A DNA stretch of 9,905 nucleotides from CAYVUV01 sp964455095. GTDB taxonomy: Bacteria > Desulfobacterota > Binatia > HRBIN30 > CADEER01. This document shows positions 1-7,077 of this stretch, piece by piece. Both the position numbers and the translations under genes were made by a program. The first letter of the stretch is position 1, and each line of letters opens with the position of its first letter. Where the stretch lies: positions 1 to 9,905 of the forward strand of contig CAYVUV010000018.1 in the NCBI GenBank assembly GCA_964455095.1, read 5' to 3'. A model generated the notes under the pieces. It was not told the origin of the DNA, searched no databases, and saw nothing but the letters and a program-made list of their open reading frames with translations.

Positions 1-73
1 CCCCCGCGGGGGGGGGGTGGGGGGGCGGGGGGCGCCCCCCCCCCCCCGCGGCTGCGAGCCATCATCCGCGGCG
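1..73. other. G/C homopolymer tract, no gene
   Basis: The first 50 bases are almost entirely runs of G and C: ten G at 8-17, seven G at 19-25, six G at 27-32 and thirteen C at 35-47. I see no coding sequence. The G-run followed by the C-run could fold into a hairpin downstream of the acylase gene that ends at 74. Such runs are also typical of low-quality contig ends, so the bases themselves may be unreliable. Confidence 0.6.
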
Positions 74-280
74 CTACGGCACCAACCGGTCTTGCGGGGC
101 GGTGTCGCTCCCGTCCGCGACCCCGTCGTTGTCGGTGTCGCTGTCGGTCGGATCCGACCCGGCCGTAAACTCCTGCAGCAGCGTGGCGCCATCGCCATCG
201 GTGTCGGACGCCGCCCCGTTGGTCAGATTGCCGTAGTACCAGCGCTCGTAGCCGTCGAAGACGCCGTCGCTGTCGGCGTC
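74..280 (-). other. Thrombospondin type 3-like calcium-binding tail of the acylase
   Basis: Residues 1243-1310 of the acylase are rich in Asp and contain DADSDGVFDG, DTDGDG and DTDNDGVADG. These are spaced like thrombospondin type 3 or dockerin-like calcium loops. The tail follows the last conserved acylase block, so it is an accessory appendage and not part of the catalytic fold. In other secreted bacterial proteins such tails act as calcium-stabilised stalks or come before surface-sorting signals. No LPXTG, PEP-CTERM or obvious type IX sorting signal follows; the protein ends in DRLVP. Confidence 0.8.
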
Positions 281-3200
281 CTCGCTGCCGCCGCCCAGAT
301 CGGCGGCGACGTGCAGCATCGGCACGAAGCGCCAGTCGCGCCAGACCGGATGCAGGCTGGTGACGTTGGGATCGATCGAGGTGACGCCCGAGAACGACCC
401 CTCGATCAGACCGCTCTGGCCGAGCGGGAAGATGAACTCGCCGTTCACCGTCGGCCGCACGTCGACGATCTGCTCGTACGTGCCGCGGTTGCCGAACGGC
501 GTCGGGGCGAACTCGAGTGACGGGAAGAGCGCGACCAGGGGATGTCGGTAACGGCTGTTGGGCCGTGGCGGGTCGGCGGGAATGCCGCCGGTCGCCAGGG
601 CCGAGAAGCTGTCGCGCACGATCACTTCCCAGTTGCGCGCCGCCGGCACGCACAGCTCCTGCTCCTTGACCGTGTCGAGCTCGCCCGTGCCGAAGACGTC
701 GGTGGTGTTGATGCTGCCCTCGATCGGCGTGTGATCGATCGCAGCTTTGACCTTGTAACACATGAAGTGATTGATGGTGCTGACGATGCCGCCGCCGCTG
801 TCGACCGGCGCACACAGACGCACCGGCTTCTTGATGTCGTAGGTGCGGGTCTGAAACTGATCGGTGAGCGCGATCTGTAGATTGTTCGGGAACTTCGGCT
901 CGCCGTCGCTGCGCTTGACCTTGTAGCACTTGTACGAATCCGACCCGGCCGGCGGCGCCGGCGCCGGGCCGCCGAGGGCCTTGCCGCTCGGCACCAGCAG
1001 GCGGTTGGCCTTGACCGTGTCGTACTTGCGCGTGCCGAACATGTCCTCGATCTCGACGCCGACCTCGGGCACGTGCTTGGGCCCACCGGGCGACACCTTG
1101 AGCTTGTAGCCGGTGAAGTGCGTCGCGGCGTCGAAGACGGGCCCGGTCGGGCCGGCGGGGGCGCACAGCGCCTGTGGCTTCTTGGCATCGAACGCACCGG
1201 ACTCGAACGCGTCCGTCAGCGTGAGCCCCTCCTGTGCCGTGAACTTCGGCGTGCCCGGCGTCGTCTTGACCTTGTAACAGAGGAACTTGTCGATATCGGA
1301 CACGGCGAAATAGTTGCCCTGGTAGACCTGCCCGTAGCCGGTCGGCAGGTCGCCGGCCTTCGAGTCGATGGCGTGCTGCACCATGCTCAGCGCGCGCCCC
1401 CCGGTCGGGACCGGCAGCGCGCCGGTGAACTCGTCGCCGAAGATGTCGAGGGCCAGCTTGTTGATCAGGTTGTTCATGAACACGACTTCGCCGTCGTTGG
1501 TGGTCGCGGTGACGGGATTGATGAAGTTGCGGCCGAACGACGGCGACGCCTGGTGGCTCTCCAGCGCCGCGAGCACGCTGTCGACGGCGGGGTTGCCGCC
1601 GTTGCCGACGGCGTCGACCGCCTGGCGAATGCGCGGCAGCAGGTAGCGGCCGAGGTCGCCCTTGCTGTCGAGCCCGGCGACGTCGTTGTTGAGTTGGCGC
1701 TGCTTGTCGCGGTCCCAGGCGTTCTCGCTCGCCAGGCGCTCGAGGATGAAGATGTGGCGCCACAGGCGCCCGAAGTTGTTGCCTTCGTCGAGTGTCGCCG
1801 CCTTGTTGTTCCAGTTGCCGGTGTAGCCTTCGGCCGGGTTGACGGCCTCGGGCATGCCGACCACGGCATAGACTTCCAGCGTATCGCCGGGCGCGGGATT
1901 GACGCCCCAGGCCGACTCGAGCGTCAGCGTATCACTGGTGTTGCTGGCGATGCGCCGGGTCTGTTTGGCACCGCTGCCGGTGGTGATGGCGACGACGTAC
2001 TCGGTCGGCAGCGTGTCGGGGTCGTCGTAGCGCGCGTTGACCGCCGGCGGGGAGAAGTCGTTGCTGCCGAACACGCCCGACGACGCCGTCACGCTCGTCG
2101 CCGTGGCGCTGGCCACCGCACCGCCGGCGACCACCAACGGATTCGGCACGGTGCCGTCCAGCGGCAGGCGGGAATCGTTCGGACGCACGCGCGACATGCC
2201 GGAAGCCCAGTATCCGATGTTGCCGTTCGTCGCCGCCGTGCCGTAGGTGTTGAAGGCGTTGTGGTCGGCGGCGAAGAAGTTGTGCGTGCTCGGCATCATG
2301 CGCACGCCGGCGCGGATGTCCATGATGTTCTCGGCGCGCTGGAACTGCGCGAAGCCGACCACGGAGGTCGACTCTTCCTGCCAGAGCGGTGAATCGATCG
2401 CCGCCGCGACGACGTTGTGGCCGGACTTCACCGCGACGTAGGTCGAGCCGGCGACCGGCGGCGTCGTCCACGCCACACCGATCTGCACGGTGTTGGCGTT
2501 CGGCACCGCGCTAATGGCGCGGATCTGGCCGGCCCCGACGCCGTCGACGATGGCGATGTGGCCGCCGACGTAGCTCACGTCGAAGGCCGCGGCGTCGACC
2601 AGGCTGGTCGCCGTCGCGCTGTCCGCCGCGCCCTCGCGGTCGCCGAGAAAATCGACCACCGGGCGAGAGCCGCCGTTGCCGCCGCGCGCGTGACTGCGCC
2701 AGAACACGCGGCTCGCGGAGGGCGCGAAGCCGCCGAGAAACGTCTCCGTCCGCTGCGCCAACGCCGCCGGCGCGCCCTCGTCGTCAAAGCGCAGCGTGTC
2801 GGTGTCCTCGCCCACGATCTGCTCGAAGAACGTGTCGACGATGCGCAGCAGCGCGGTGGTGGTGGTGTAGGCGACGTTGTCGGTCTGGCCGATCAGAATG
2901 AACGGCGCGCCGGCGAACTCCATGCCGATGCCCTGCACGCGGTGATTGGCGCCCTCGGCGCTGCGGTTTTCGACGAAGTGCATGATCGACGGCGTCTGGA
3001 TGCCGGTCTGCGGAAAGCCGCCGAGCCAGGGATAGCCGGTGGCCGACTTGCTGCCGCTGATCAGCCAGGCGTAGCTGCCCAGCGACGGCCAGGCGCCCCA
3101 CTGCTTGCCGAGCGCCGCGCGCGCGTCGGCGGCCGCCTGGCGCCGATCGGCGGCGGCGAGATAGTCATACCGCGGAAACTGTCGCGCCACCTCGACGAGA

Positions 3201-4006
3201 TTGCCCCTGGGGCGGCGCAGGCCGGCGAGCGGGCCGCCGAAGCCCGGCGTCGAGGTGTCCGGCACCGACACCGGTGCGAGCGGGTCGACCAGGAAATTGA
3301 AGTCATCCCAGATCTCGGCCCCACTGCCGCCACCGTGTTTGCCAATCAGCGCCTGGAGCTCGGCGTAGCGGCGGTCTTCCTCGAGATTCTCGAAGCCGAA
3401 GTTGCGCACCTCGAGGACGGCGATCGACATCGCCATCTCGGGCGTGAACTGGAAGCCGCTGTTGGGCCAGGCGCCGCCGGCAGCGGCGTAGAACGGATCG
3501 ACCTGGTCGGAGACATTGTTCTTGTTGCCGAACAAGTCGTCGGACAGCCCGAGCAGATTGCGCAGAATGTCGACCTCGATCGGCTCCGGCAGCGACCCGG
3601 CGTAGATCGCGTCGATGGTGTCGTTGACGCCCTTGCAGTACTCGAGCACCATGTCGCGCTCGCGCTGCGGCAGCTTGGCGTACATGTTGTTCAGCTCCGA
3701 GGACGTGTAACCGGTCTGGCGCGCCTCGATGTCGCCGTTCAGCGTCGTCGGATCGAGCACGCCGAAGGCCTGATAGAGCGTCCCGCGCCCGACGCGCGAC
3801 AGCAGGATCAGCTGCGTCAGTCGATCTTTGGCGATCTCGCGGCCGTTTTCGCGCGCCAGCTCGAGGTCGGTGGTGGCGAAGATATGCGGCAACCCGAAGG
3901 CCGGCTCGCGCACCGTGGTCGCCGCGCCAAAGGCGGCCGGCGGCGCGCCGAGCGCGAGACCGAGAACAAGACCGAGCCACTGCCGGCGAACGAGGAACAA
4001 CTCCAT
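74..4006 (-). CDS. Secreted penicillin acylase-family Ntn hydrolase with inserted repeat domains and TSP3-like tail
   Basis: This is a 1310-aa protein of the penicillin amidase (Ntn hydrolase) family, which hydrolyses amide bonds after self-cleavage into alpha and beta chains. A signal peptide covers residues 1 to about 28 (RR, then LGLVLGLALG, then an Ala-rich end), so it acts in the periplasm or outside. The alpha region is about 29-225, followed by a linker. The predicted beta chain starts at Ser311 in GSYAWLISGSKSATG. Gln333 is beta position 23, as in E. coli penicillin G acylase. NWNN at 731-734 matches the oxyanion-hole Asn segment. The family C-terminal block FPLGQSG lies at 1193-1199. 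Four additions interrupt or extend the scaffold: beta-rich modules at about 462-527 and 632-717, four CYKVK repeats at 907-1121, and a DxDxDG-type tail at 1243-1310. Family members are usually about 750-850 aa. The ATG at 4006 has AAGGAGG six bases upstream; a longer open frame to 5251 is antisense to the exporter. The substrate is unknown. Confidence 0.93.
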   Translation of the reverse strand: MELFLVRRQWLGLVLGLALGAPPAAFGAATTVREPAFGLPHIFATTDLELARENGREIAKDRLTQLILLSRVGRGTLYQAFGVLDPTTLNGDIEARQTGYTSSELNNMYAKLPQRERDMVLEYCKGVNDTIDAIYAGSLPEPIEVDILRNLLGLSDDLFGNKNNVSDQVDPFYAAAGGAWPNSGFQFTPEMAMSIAVLEVRNFGFENLEEDRRYAELQALIGKHGGGSGAEIWDDFNFLVDPLAPVSVPDTSTPGFGGPLAGLRRPRGNLVEVARQFPRYDYLAAADRRQAAADARAALGKQWGAWPSLGSYAWLISGSKSATGYPWLGGFPQTGIQTPSIMHFVENRSAEGANHRVQGIGMEFAGAPFILIGQTDNVAYTTTTALLRIVDTFFEQIVGEDTDTLRFDDEGAPAALAQRTETFLGGFAPSASRVFWRSHARGGNGGSRPVVDFLGDREGAADSATATSLVDAAAFDVSYVGGHIAIVDGVGAGQIRAISAVPNANTVQIGVAWTTPPVAGSTYVAVKSGHNVVAAAIDSPLWQEESTSVVGFAQFQRAENIMDIRAGVRMMPSTHNFFAADHNAFNTYGTAATNGNIGYWASGMSRVRPNDSRLPLDGTVPNPLVVAGGAVASATATSVTASSGVFGSNDFSPPAVNARYDDPDTLPTEYVVAITTGSGAKQTRRIASNTSDTLTLESAWGVNPAPGDTLEVYAVVGMPEAVNPAEGYTGNWNNKAATLDEGNNFGRLWRHIFILERLASENAWDRDKQRQLNNDVAGLDSKGDLGRYLLPRIRQAVDAVGNGGNPAVDSVLAALESHQASPSFGRNFINPVTATTNDGEVVFMNNLINKLALDIFGDEFTGALPVPTGGRALSMVQHAIDSKAGDLPTGYGQVYQGNYFAVSDIDKFLCYKVKTTPGTPKFTAQEGLTLTDAFESGAFDAKKPQALCAPAGPTGPVFDAATHFTGYKLKVSPGGPKHVPEVGVEIEDMFGTRKYDTVKANRLLVPSGKALGGPAPAPPAGSDSYKCYKVKRSDGEPKFPNNLQIALTDQFQTRTYDIKKPVRLCAPVDSGGGIVSTINHFMCYKVKAAIDHTPIEGSINTTDVFGTGELDTVKEQELCVPAARNWEVIVRDSFSALATGGIPADPPRPNSRYRHPLVALFPSLEFAPTPFGNRGTYEQIVDVRPTVNGEFIFPLGQSGLIEGSFSGVTSIDPNVTSLHPVWRDWRFVPMLHVAADLGGGSEDADSDGVFDGYERWYYGNLTNGAASDTDGDGATLLQEFTAGSDPTDSDTDNDGVADGSDTAPQDRLVP
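644..1288 (-). repeat. Four tandem CYKVK protein repeats inside the acylase
   Basis: Residues 907-1121 of the acylase hold four related units, starting at 907 (KFLCYKVK), 963 (HFTGYKLK), 1024 (SYKCYKVK) and 1080 (HFMCYKVK). Each continues with a hydrophobic strand, an acidic D-x-F turn, a D-x-K(K) segment and LC[AV]P. The first-Cys positions are 910, 966, 1027 and 1083, giving periods of 56, 61 and 56 residues. The distance to the second Cys position is 38, 38, 38 and 36. Repeat 2 lacks both cysteines. From memory, similar CYKVK repeats occur in secreted proteins of uncultured deltaproteobacterial-like genomes; their function is unknown to me. Confidence 0.9.
1856..2113 (-). repeat. Beta-rich insertion module 2 in the acylase
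   Basis: Residues about 632-717 again begin with SATATS (633-638) and continue with YVVAITTGSGAKQTRRI, TLTL, SAW and P-x-x-G-D-T-L-E-V. It sits between RLPLDG (613-618) and MPEAVNP-x-x-G (718-727), a spot where ordinary family members have only a short W-x-G-x-x-P loop. The coding DNA of the two SATATS starts (2093-2110 and 2603-2620) matches at 16 of 18 bases, which supports shared descent with module 1. Confidence 0.65.
2426..2623 (-). repeat. Beta-rich insertion module 1 in the acylase
   Basis: Residues about 462-527 begin with SATATS (463-468), followed by a short beta-rich unit with GAGQIRAIS, NTVQI and a W-x-x-P-G-x-T-Y-V ending. The unit interrupts the acylase beta chain after SRPVV, roughly where family members have the R-H-G-P-V-V segment. 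Its pattern (G-x-G-x-Q-x-R-x-I, then T-V/L-x-I/L, then W, then P-x-G) resembles small beta modules in tail-fibre and adhesin-like proteins. It is related to module 2. Confidence 0.65.
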
Positions 4007-4012
4007 GCGGAC

Positions 4013-4019
4013 CCTCCTT
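4013..4019 (-). promoter_or_regulatory. Ribosome binding site of the acylase gene
   Basis: On the minus strand AAGGAGG lies six bases before the ATG at 4006. This fixes the start and rules out both the in-frame ATG twelve codons upstream (4042) and the much longer frame reaching 5251. Confidence 0.85.
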
Positions 4020-4090
4020 CTTTCGTGCGCGAACAGATCCATCGCCGAACGCGCCGCTAAAGGCCGCGCCGGCAGCCCGTCAAGCAATGC

Positions 4091-4123
4091 TCGACAATCA
4101 CTTACTGGGAGAAGAATTGTCAA
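4091..4123. promoter_or_regulatory. Spaced inverted repeat overlapping a possible -35 box
   Basis: TCGACAAT (4091-4098) and ATTGTCAA (4116-4123) form an inverted repeat with 7 of 8 positions matching and a 17-base gap. On the minus strand the right arm reads TTGACA at 4123-4118, a perfect sigma70 -35 hexamer about 112 bases before the acylase ATG. The hexamer 17 bases on (TGATTG) is a poor -10. It could be an operator or a weak promoter controlling the divergent genes, but a short repeat like this could also occur by chance. Confidence 0.27.
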
Positions 4124-4324
4124 GTTGGCTGCACCGCTGCGCGGAAGAGCACCAGGCAGGAACAGGGATGACACACGGAGGAGTAAGACATCCGCCTGTC
4201 TGCCGGGATTGCCAGCATCGATCCGAGCTCGGAGGCGCCAGCGCTTTCGCGGCTGAACCAGACGGGATAGAGTCCGGCGCGCCATGATCGACCACGCGTC
4301 TCTCCCTGCCTTCTCCGGCTGCCC

Positions 4325-7039
4325 GTGCTGAGGCGGCTGCTCTCCATTCCGCTGCGCCGGCCGCGGGCGACGCTGGCGGTCATGCTCGCCATCACCGCCG
4401 TGTTGGGCGCCTTTGCGCCGCGCATCAAAGTCGACAGCTCGATCGAGAACCTGCTGCCGCGCGACGACCCCGACCGCGTCTACTACCGCGAGGTGCGCGA
4501 TCTGTTCGGCAGCGAGGAGATCACCGTCATCGGCGTCTTCGCCGACGACGTCTACGCCCCTGCGACGCTGGCCAAGATCGACCACCTGTCCGAACAGCTC
4601 GCCGCCATCCCGGGCGTGCACGAGGTGCTGAGCCTGACGACGATGAAGGGCGCCGAGATGGGCGAGCTCGGCCTGCGCATCGGGCGGCTGATGCGCGCGG
4701 TACCCTCCACCCCCGCCGAGGCGGCGGCGTTTCGCGCCAAGGTGGAGGCCAACCCCATCTACATCGGCAACGTGGTCTCGCGCGACGGGCGCGCGGCGGG
4801 CATCTCGGTGCTGTTCGACGCCATCGAGGACGAGCACGCGCTGCGCGCGATCGAAGATCGCATTCGCGCCCTGGTCGCCGAGCTGAAGGGACCGGAGCAG
4901 TTCGCCATCACCGGCATTCCGACCATCAAGGTGAACGGCGCGCGCATGATGGAAGGCGACACGCAGACGTTCATGCCGCTGGCGCTGCTGCTCGTCGTGG
5001 TGATTCTCTACATCACGTTCCGCACCATGCGCGGCGTGTTGATCCCGCTCAGCGCGGTGGTCATCGGGGTGGTCTGGACCACGGGGGTGATGGTGCTCTG
5101 CGGCAGCGCCATCACGATGGGCACGCTGGTGCTGAACCCGCTCTTGATGGTGGTCGGCGTGGCGTCGGGTATTCACCTGATCAGTCAGTACTACCTCGAG
5201 CTCAAGCCGGGCCGCACGCCGGCCGCCGTGGTGGCGGCGACGATGCACCACGTGCGCGTGCCGGTGGCAATCGCGGCGCTGACGACGCTGATCGGCTTCG
5301 CGACGCTGATCTTCACGCCGATCCCGGCCATCCGCGAGTTTGGCGTCTACTCCGTGCTCGGCATTCTCTTCATCCTCATCGCCTCGTTCACCGTCATCCC
5401 AGCGGCGCTAGCGCTGATGCCGCTGCCCGCCCCCGGCCGGCTCAAATCGCCAGAAGGCGGGCATGTCGTACGCGGCTTGCAGGCCCTGGGGGCGTTTGCC
5501 GTGCGGCGGCGGCGCCTGGTGCTCGTCTGCGGCGTGCTGGTCTTGCTGGTCAGCGCCTGGGGCATCACCAAGGTGCGCGTCGCCACCGACTACCTGAGCT
5601 TCTTCAGCCCGGCGAGCACCATCCGCCAGGACAACGCGCTGATCTCGAGCCGGCTCGCCGGCACGCAGCCGATCTACATCGCCATCGACGGCGACCGCCC
5701 CGGCGCGATCACCCGCCTGCCGGTCCTGGCCGCCATCCGCGCCTTGCAGGAATTCGTCAACCAGCAGCCCGGCGTCGACAAGACCGTCTCGCTGGTCGAC
5801 TACCTCGACCTGGTGCGCGGCGTCTTGCAGCCCGACGCGAAGCCAGGCGACGCGGCGTCGCAGAGCGAGATCGACCAGATTCTGCTGTTCGTCAACCCGG
5901 CGGACCTGCGCGCCGTGGCGACGCCGGACTTCTCGCGCGGCAACATGATCGCGCGCACGACGCTGTCGGGCTCGACCGAGGTCGGCGCGTTCGTCGCCGC
6001 GGTGCAGGCGTTTGCCGCCGAGCACTTCCCGCCCGGCATCCACGTGCGCCCGACCGGCACGGTGGTGCTGCTCAACCAGTCGGCCGACACGCTGGTCTGG
6101 GGCCAGGTCACCGGCATCTGGCAGGAGCTGTTCGCGCTCTGGCTGCTGCTCGCGTTTCTCTTCCTCTCGCTGCGCGTCGGCATGCTGGCGCTGATTCCCA
6201 ACGTCATCCCGACGGTGATCCTGTTCGGCATCATGGGGTGGACCGGCATCACCCTGAACGTCTCGACGAGCATGATCGCCGCCATCGCCATCGGCATCGC
6301 CATCGACGATACGATTCACCTGCTGAGCAGCTTCAACGCCGAGTTGCGCCGCTCCGGCAGCCAGGAGCAGGCGGTGCTCTACGCAATTCGCTCGGCGGGC
6401 CAGGCGGCGGTGTTCATCTCCGTCGCCCTGGCCGCGGGGTTCTTCATCGTCTGCTTGTCGAACTTCCAGCCGGTGCAGCACTTCGGCTTGCTCTCCGGCG
6501 TCACCATGGGTGTCGCGCTGGTCACCGAGTTGTTCTTCACCCCGGCGCTGCTGGCGACGACCAAGATCGTGACCTTGTGGGACCTGCTCTTCCTCAAGCT
6601 CGGACCGGAGCCGCACAAGCAGATCTCGCTGTTCGCCGGCCTGCGCCCGTTCCAGGCCAAGATCGCGACGCTGATGGCCCACCTCGCCGCGGCGAACACC
6701 GGCGACCTGCTCACCCGCCGCGGCGAGATGAAGCCCGAGATGTACGTCTTGCTCAATGGCAGCGCCGAGGTGCGCAGCCCGGACGGCGTCGTCCTGCGCA
6801 AGCTCGGCCGCGGCGACGTCCTCGGCGAGATGGGCCTGGTGCGCAAACGGCCGCGCTCGGCGGACGTGATCGTCGCCGAAGCCGCCGACTATCTCGTCCT
6901 CGACGAGCGCTTCCTGCGCCGCCTGCGCCGCCAGTACCCGCGCATTGCCGCGACGGTCTTCCTCAACCTGACGCGCATCCTCAGCGACCGGCTGGAGAGC
7001 ACCACCGAGCAGCTCACCGTGGAGGTGGGGCGGCGTTGA
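4325..7039 (+). CDS. RND/MMPL-family exporter fused to a cyclic nucleotide-binding domain
   Basis: This is a 904-aa inner-membrane protein with the duplicated RND/MMPL layout. TM1 is about 15-31, a periplasmic loop about 32-215, TM2-6 about 217-363, TM7 about 398-414, a second loop about 415-600 and TM8-12 about 603-745. The second half carries the proton-relay signature GIAIDDTIHLL (657-667); the first half reads GVASGIHLI (278-286) and lacks the Asp pair. Residues about 775-890 form a CRP/CAP-like cyclic nucleotide-binding domain. Its phosphate-binding cassette is GEMGLVRKRPRSADV (834-848), in which E835, R844 and S845 align with cAMP contacts Glu72, Arg82 and Ser83 of E. coli CAP. The related exporters move lipids or other hydrophobic compounds; the cargo here is unknown. 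The LolA-like gene follows 342 bases downstream. The GTG start at 4325 has no good ribosome binding site and is the weakest part of the call; an in-frame stop at 4268 limits alternatives. Confidence 0.92.
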   Translation: MLRRLLSIPLRRPRATLAVMLAITAVLGAFAPRIKVDSSIENLLPRDDPDRVYYREVRDLFGSEEITVIGVFADDVYAPATLAKIDHLSEQLAAIPGVHEVLSLTTMKGAEMGELGLRIGRLMRAVPSTPAEAAAFRAKVEANPIYIGNVVSRDGRAAGISVLFDAIEDEHALRAIEDRIRALVAELKGPEQFAITGIPTIKVNGARMMEGDTQTFMPLALLLVVVILYITFRTMRGVLIPLSAVVIGVVWTTGVMVLCGSAITMGTLVLNPLLMVVGVASGIHLISQYYLELKPGRTPAAVVAATMHHVRVPVAIAALTTLIGFATLIFTPIPAIREFGVYSVLGILFILIASFTVIPAALALMPLPAPGRLKSPEGGHVVRGLQALGAFAVRRRRLVLVCGVLVLLVSAWGITKVRVATDYLSFFSPASTIRQDNALISSRLAGTQPIYIAIDGDRPGAITRLPVLAAIRALQEFVNQQPGVDKTVSLVDYLDLVRGVLQPDAKPGDAASQSEIDQILLFVNPADLRAVATPDFSRGNMIARTTLSGSTEVGAFVAAVQAFAAEHFPPGIHVRPTGTVVLLNQSADTLVWGQVTGIWQELFALWLLLAFLFLSLRVGMLALIPNVIPTVILFGIMGWTGITLNVSTSMIAAIAIGIAIDDTIHLLSSFNAELRRSGSQEQAVLYAIRSAGQAAVFISVALAAGFFIVCLSNFQPVQHFGLLSGVTMGVALVTELFFTPALLATTKIVTLWDLLFLKLGPEPHKQISLFAGLRPFQAKIATLMAHLAAANTGDLLTRRGEMKPEMYVLLNGSAEVRSPDGVVLRKLGRGDVLGEMGLVRKRPRSADVIVAEAADYLVLDERFLRRLRRQYPRIAATVFLNLTRILSDRLESTTEQLTVEVGRR

Positions 7040-7040
7040 G

Positions 7041-7057
7041 AATTGCGGGTCGCAATT
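7041..7057 (+). other. Small hairpin right after the exporter stop codon
   Basis: AATTGCG (7041-7047) and CGCAATT (7051-7057) form a perfect 7-bp stem with loop GGT, starting two bases after the TGA at 7037-7039. No T-run follows, so it is not a typical intrinsic terminator. It may mark the 3' side of the exporter cistron or an RNA-processing site. Confidence 0.35.
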
Positions 7058-7077
7058 GCGGCCCAGCCTTCAAGGTT

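Larger units (their letters stand above)
4007..4324. other. Divergent intergenic region
   Basis: These 318 bases separate the divergent acylase and exporter genes and should hold both promoters. I see the acylase ribosome binding site at 4013-4019 and one spaced inverted repeat at 4091-4123. GGAGGAG occurs near 4176 but no ATG or GTG follows it at a useful distance. Short open frames on both strands (for example 4087-4287 plus and 4098-4295 minus) lack a ribosome binding site and recognisable motifs, so I do not call them. Confidence 0.6.

Noticed and set aside
644..1288. CRISPR or DNA-level tandem repeat
   Set aside because: The periodicity is at protein level (56-61 residues) with diverged DNA; there are no short identical repeats with unique spacers.
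2417..4060. Long plus-strand open frames opposite the acylase (also 1073-2392)
   Set aside because: Composition is typical of antisense frames in high-GC DNA, with no recognisable motif, while the minus strand encodes a clear conserved enzyme.
4087..4295. Small open frames on both strands in the divergent intergenic region
   Set aside because: No ribosome binding site, no family resemblance, and they overlap each other on opposite strands.
4007..5251. N-terminal extension of the acylase frame by 415 codons
   Set aside because: It is antisense to the exporter, has the low-complexity Arg/His/Ala-rich composition of a shadow frame, and the ATG at 4006 has a signal peptide and a strong ribosome binding site.
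5408..6682. Long minus-strand open frame opposite the exporter
   Set aside because: It is a shadow of the exporter gene, rich in Arg, Gln, Asp and His and without domain features.
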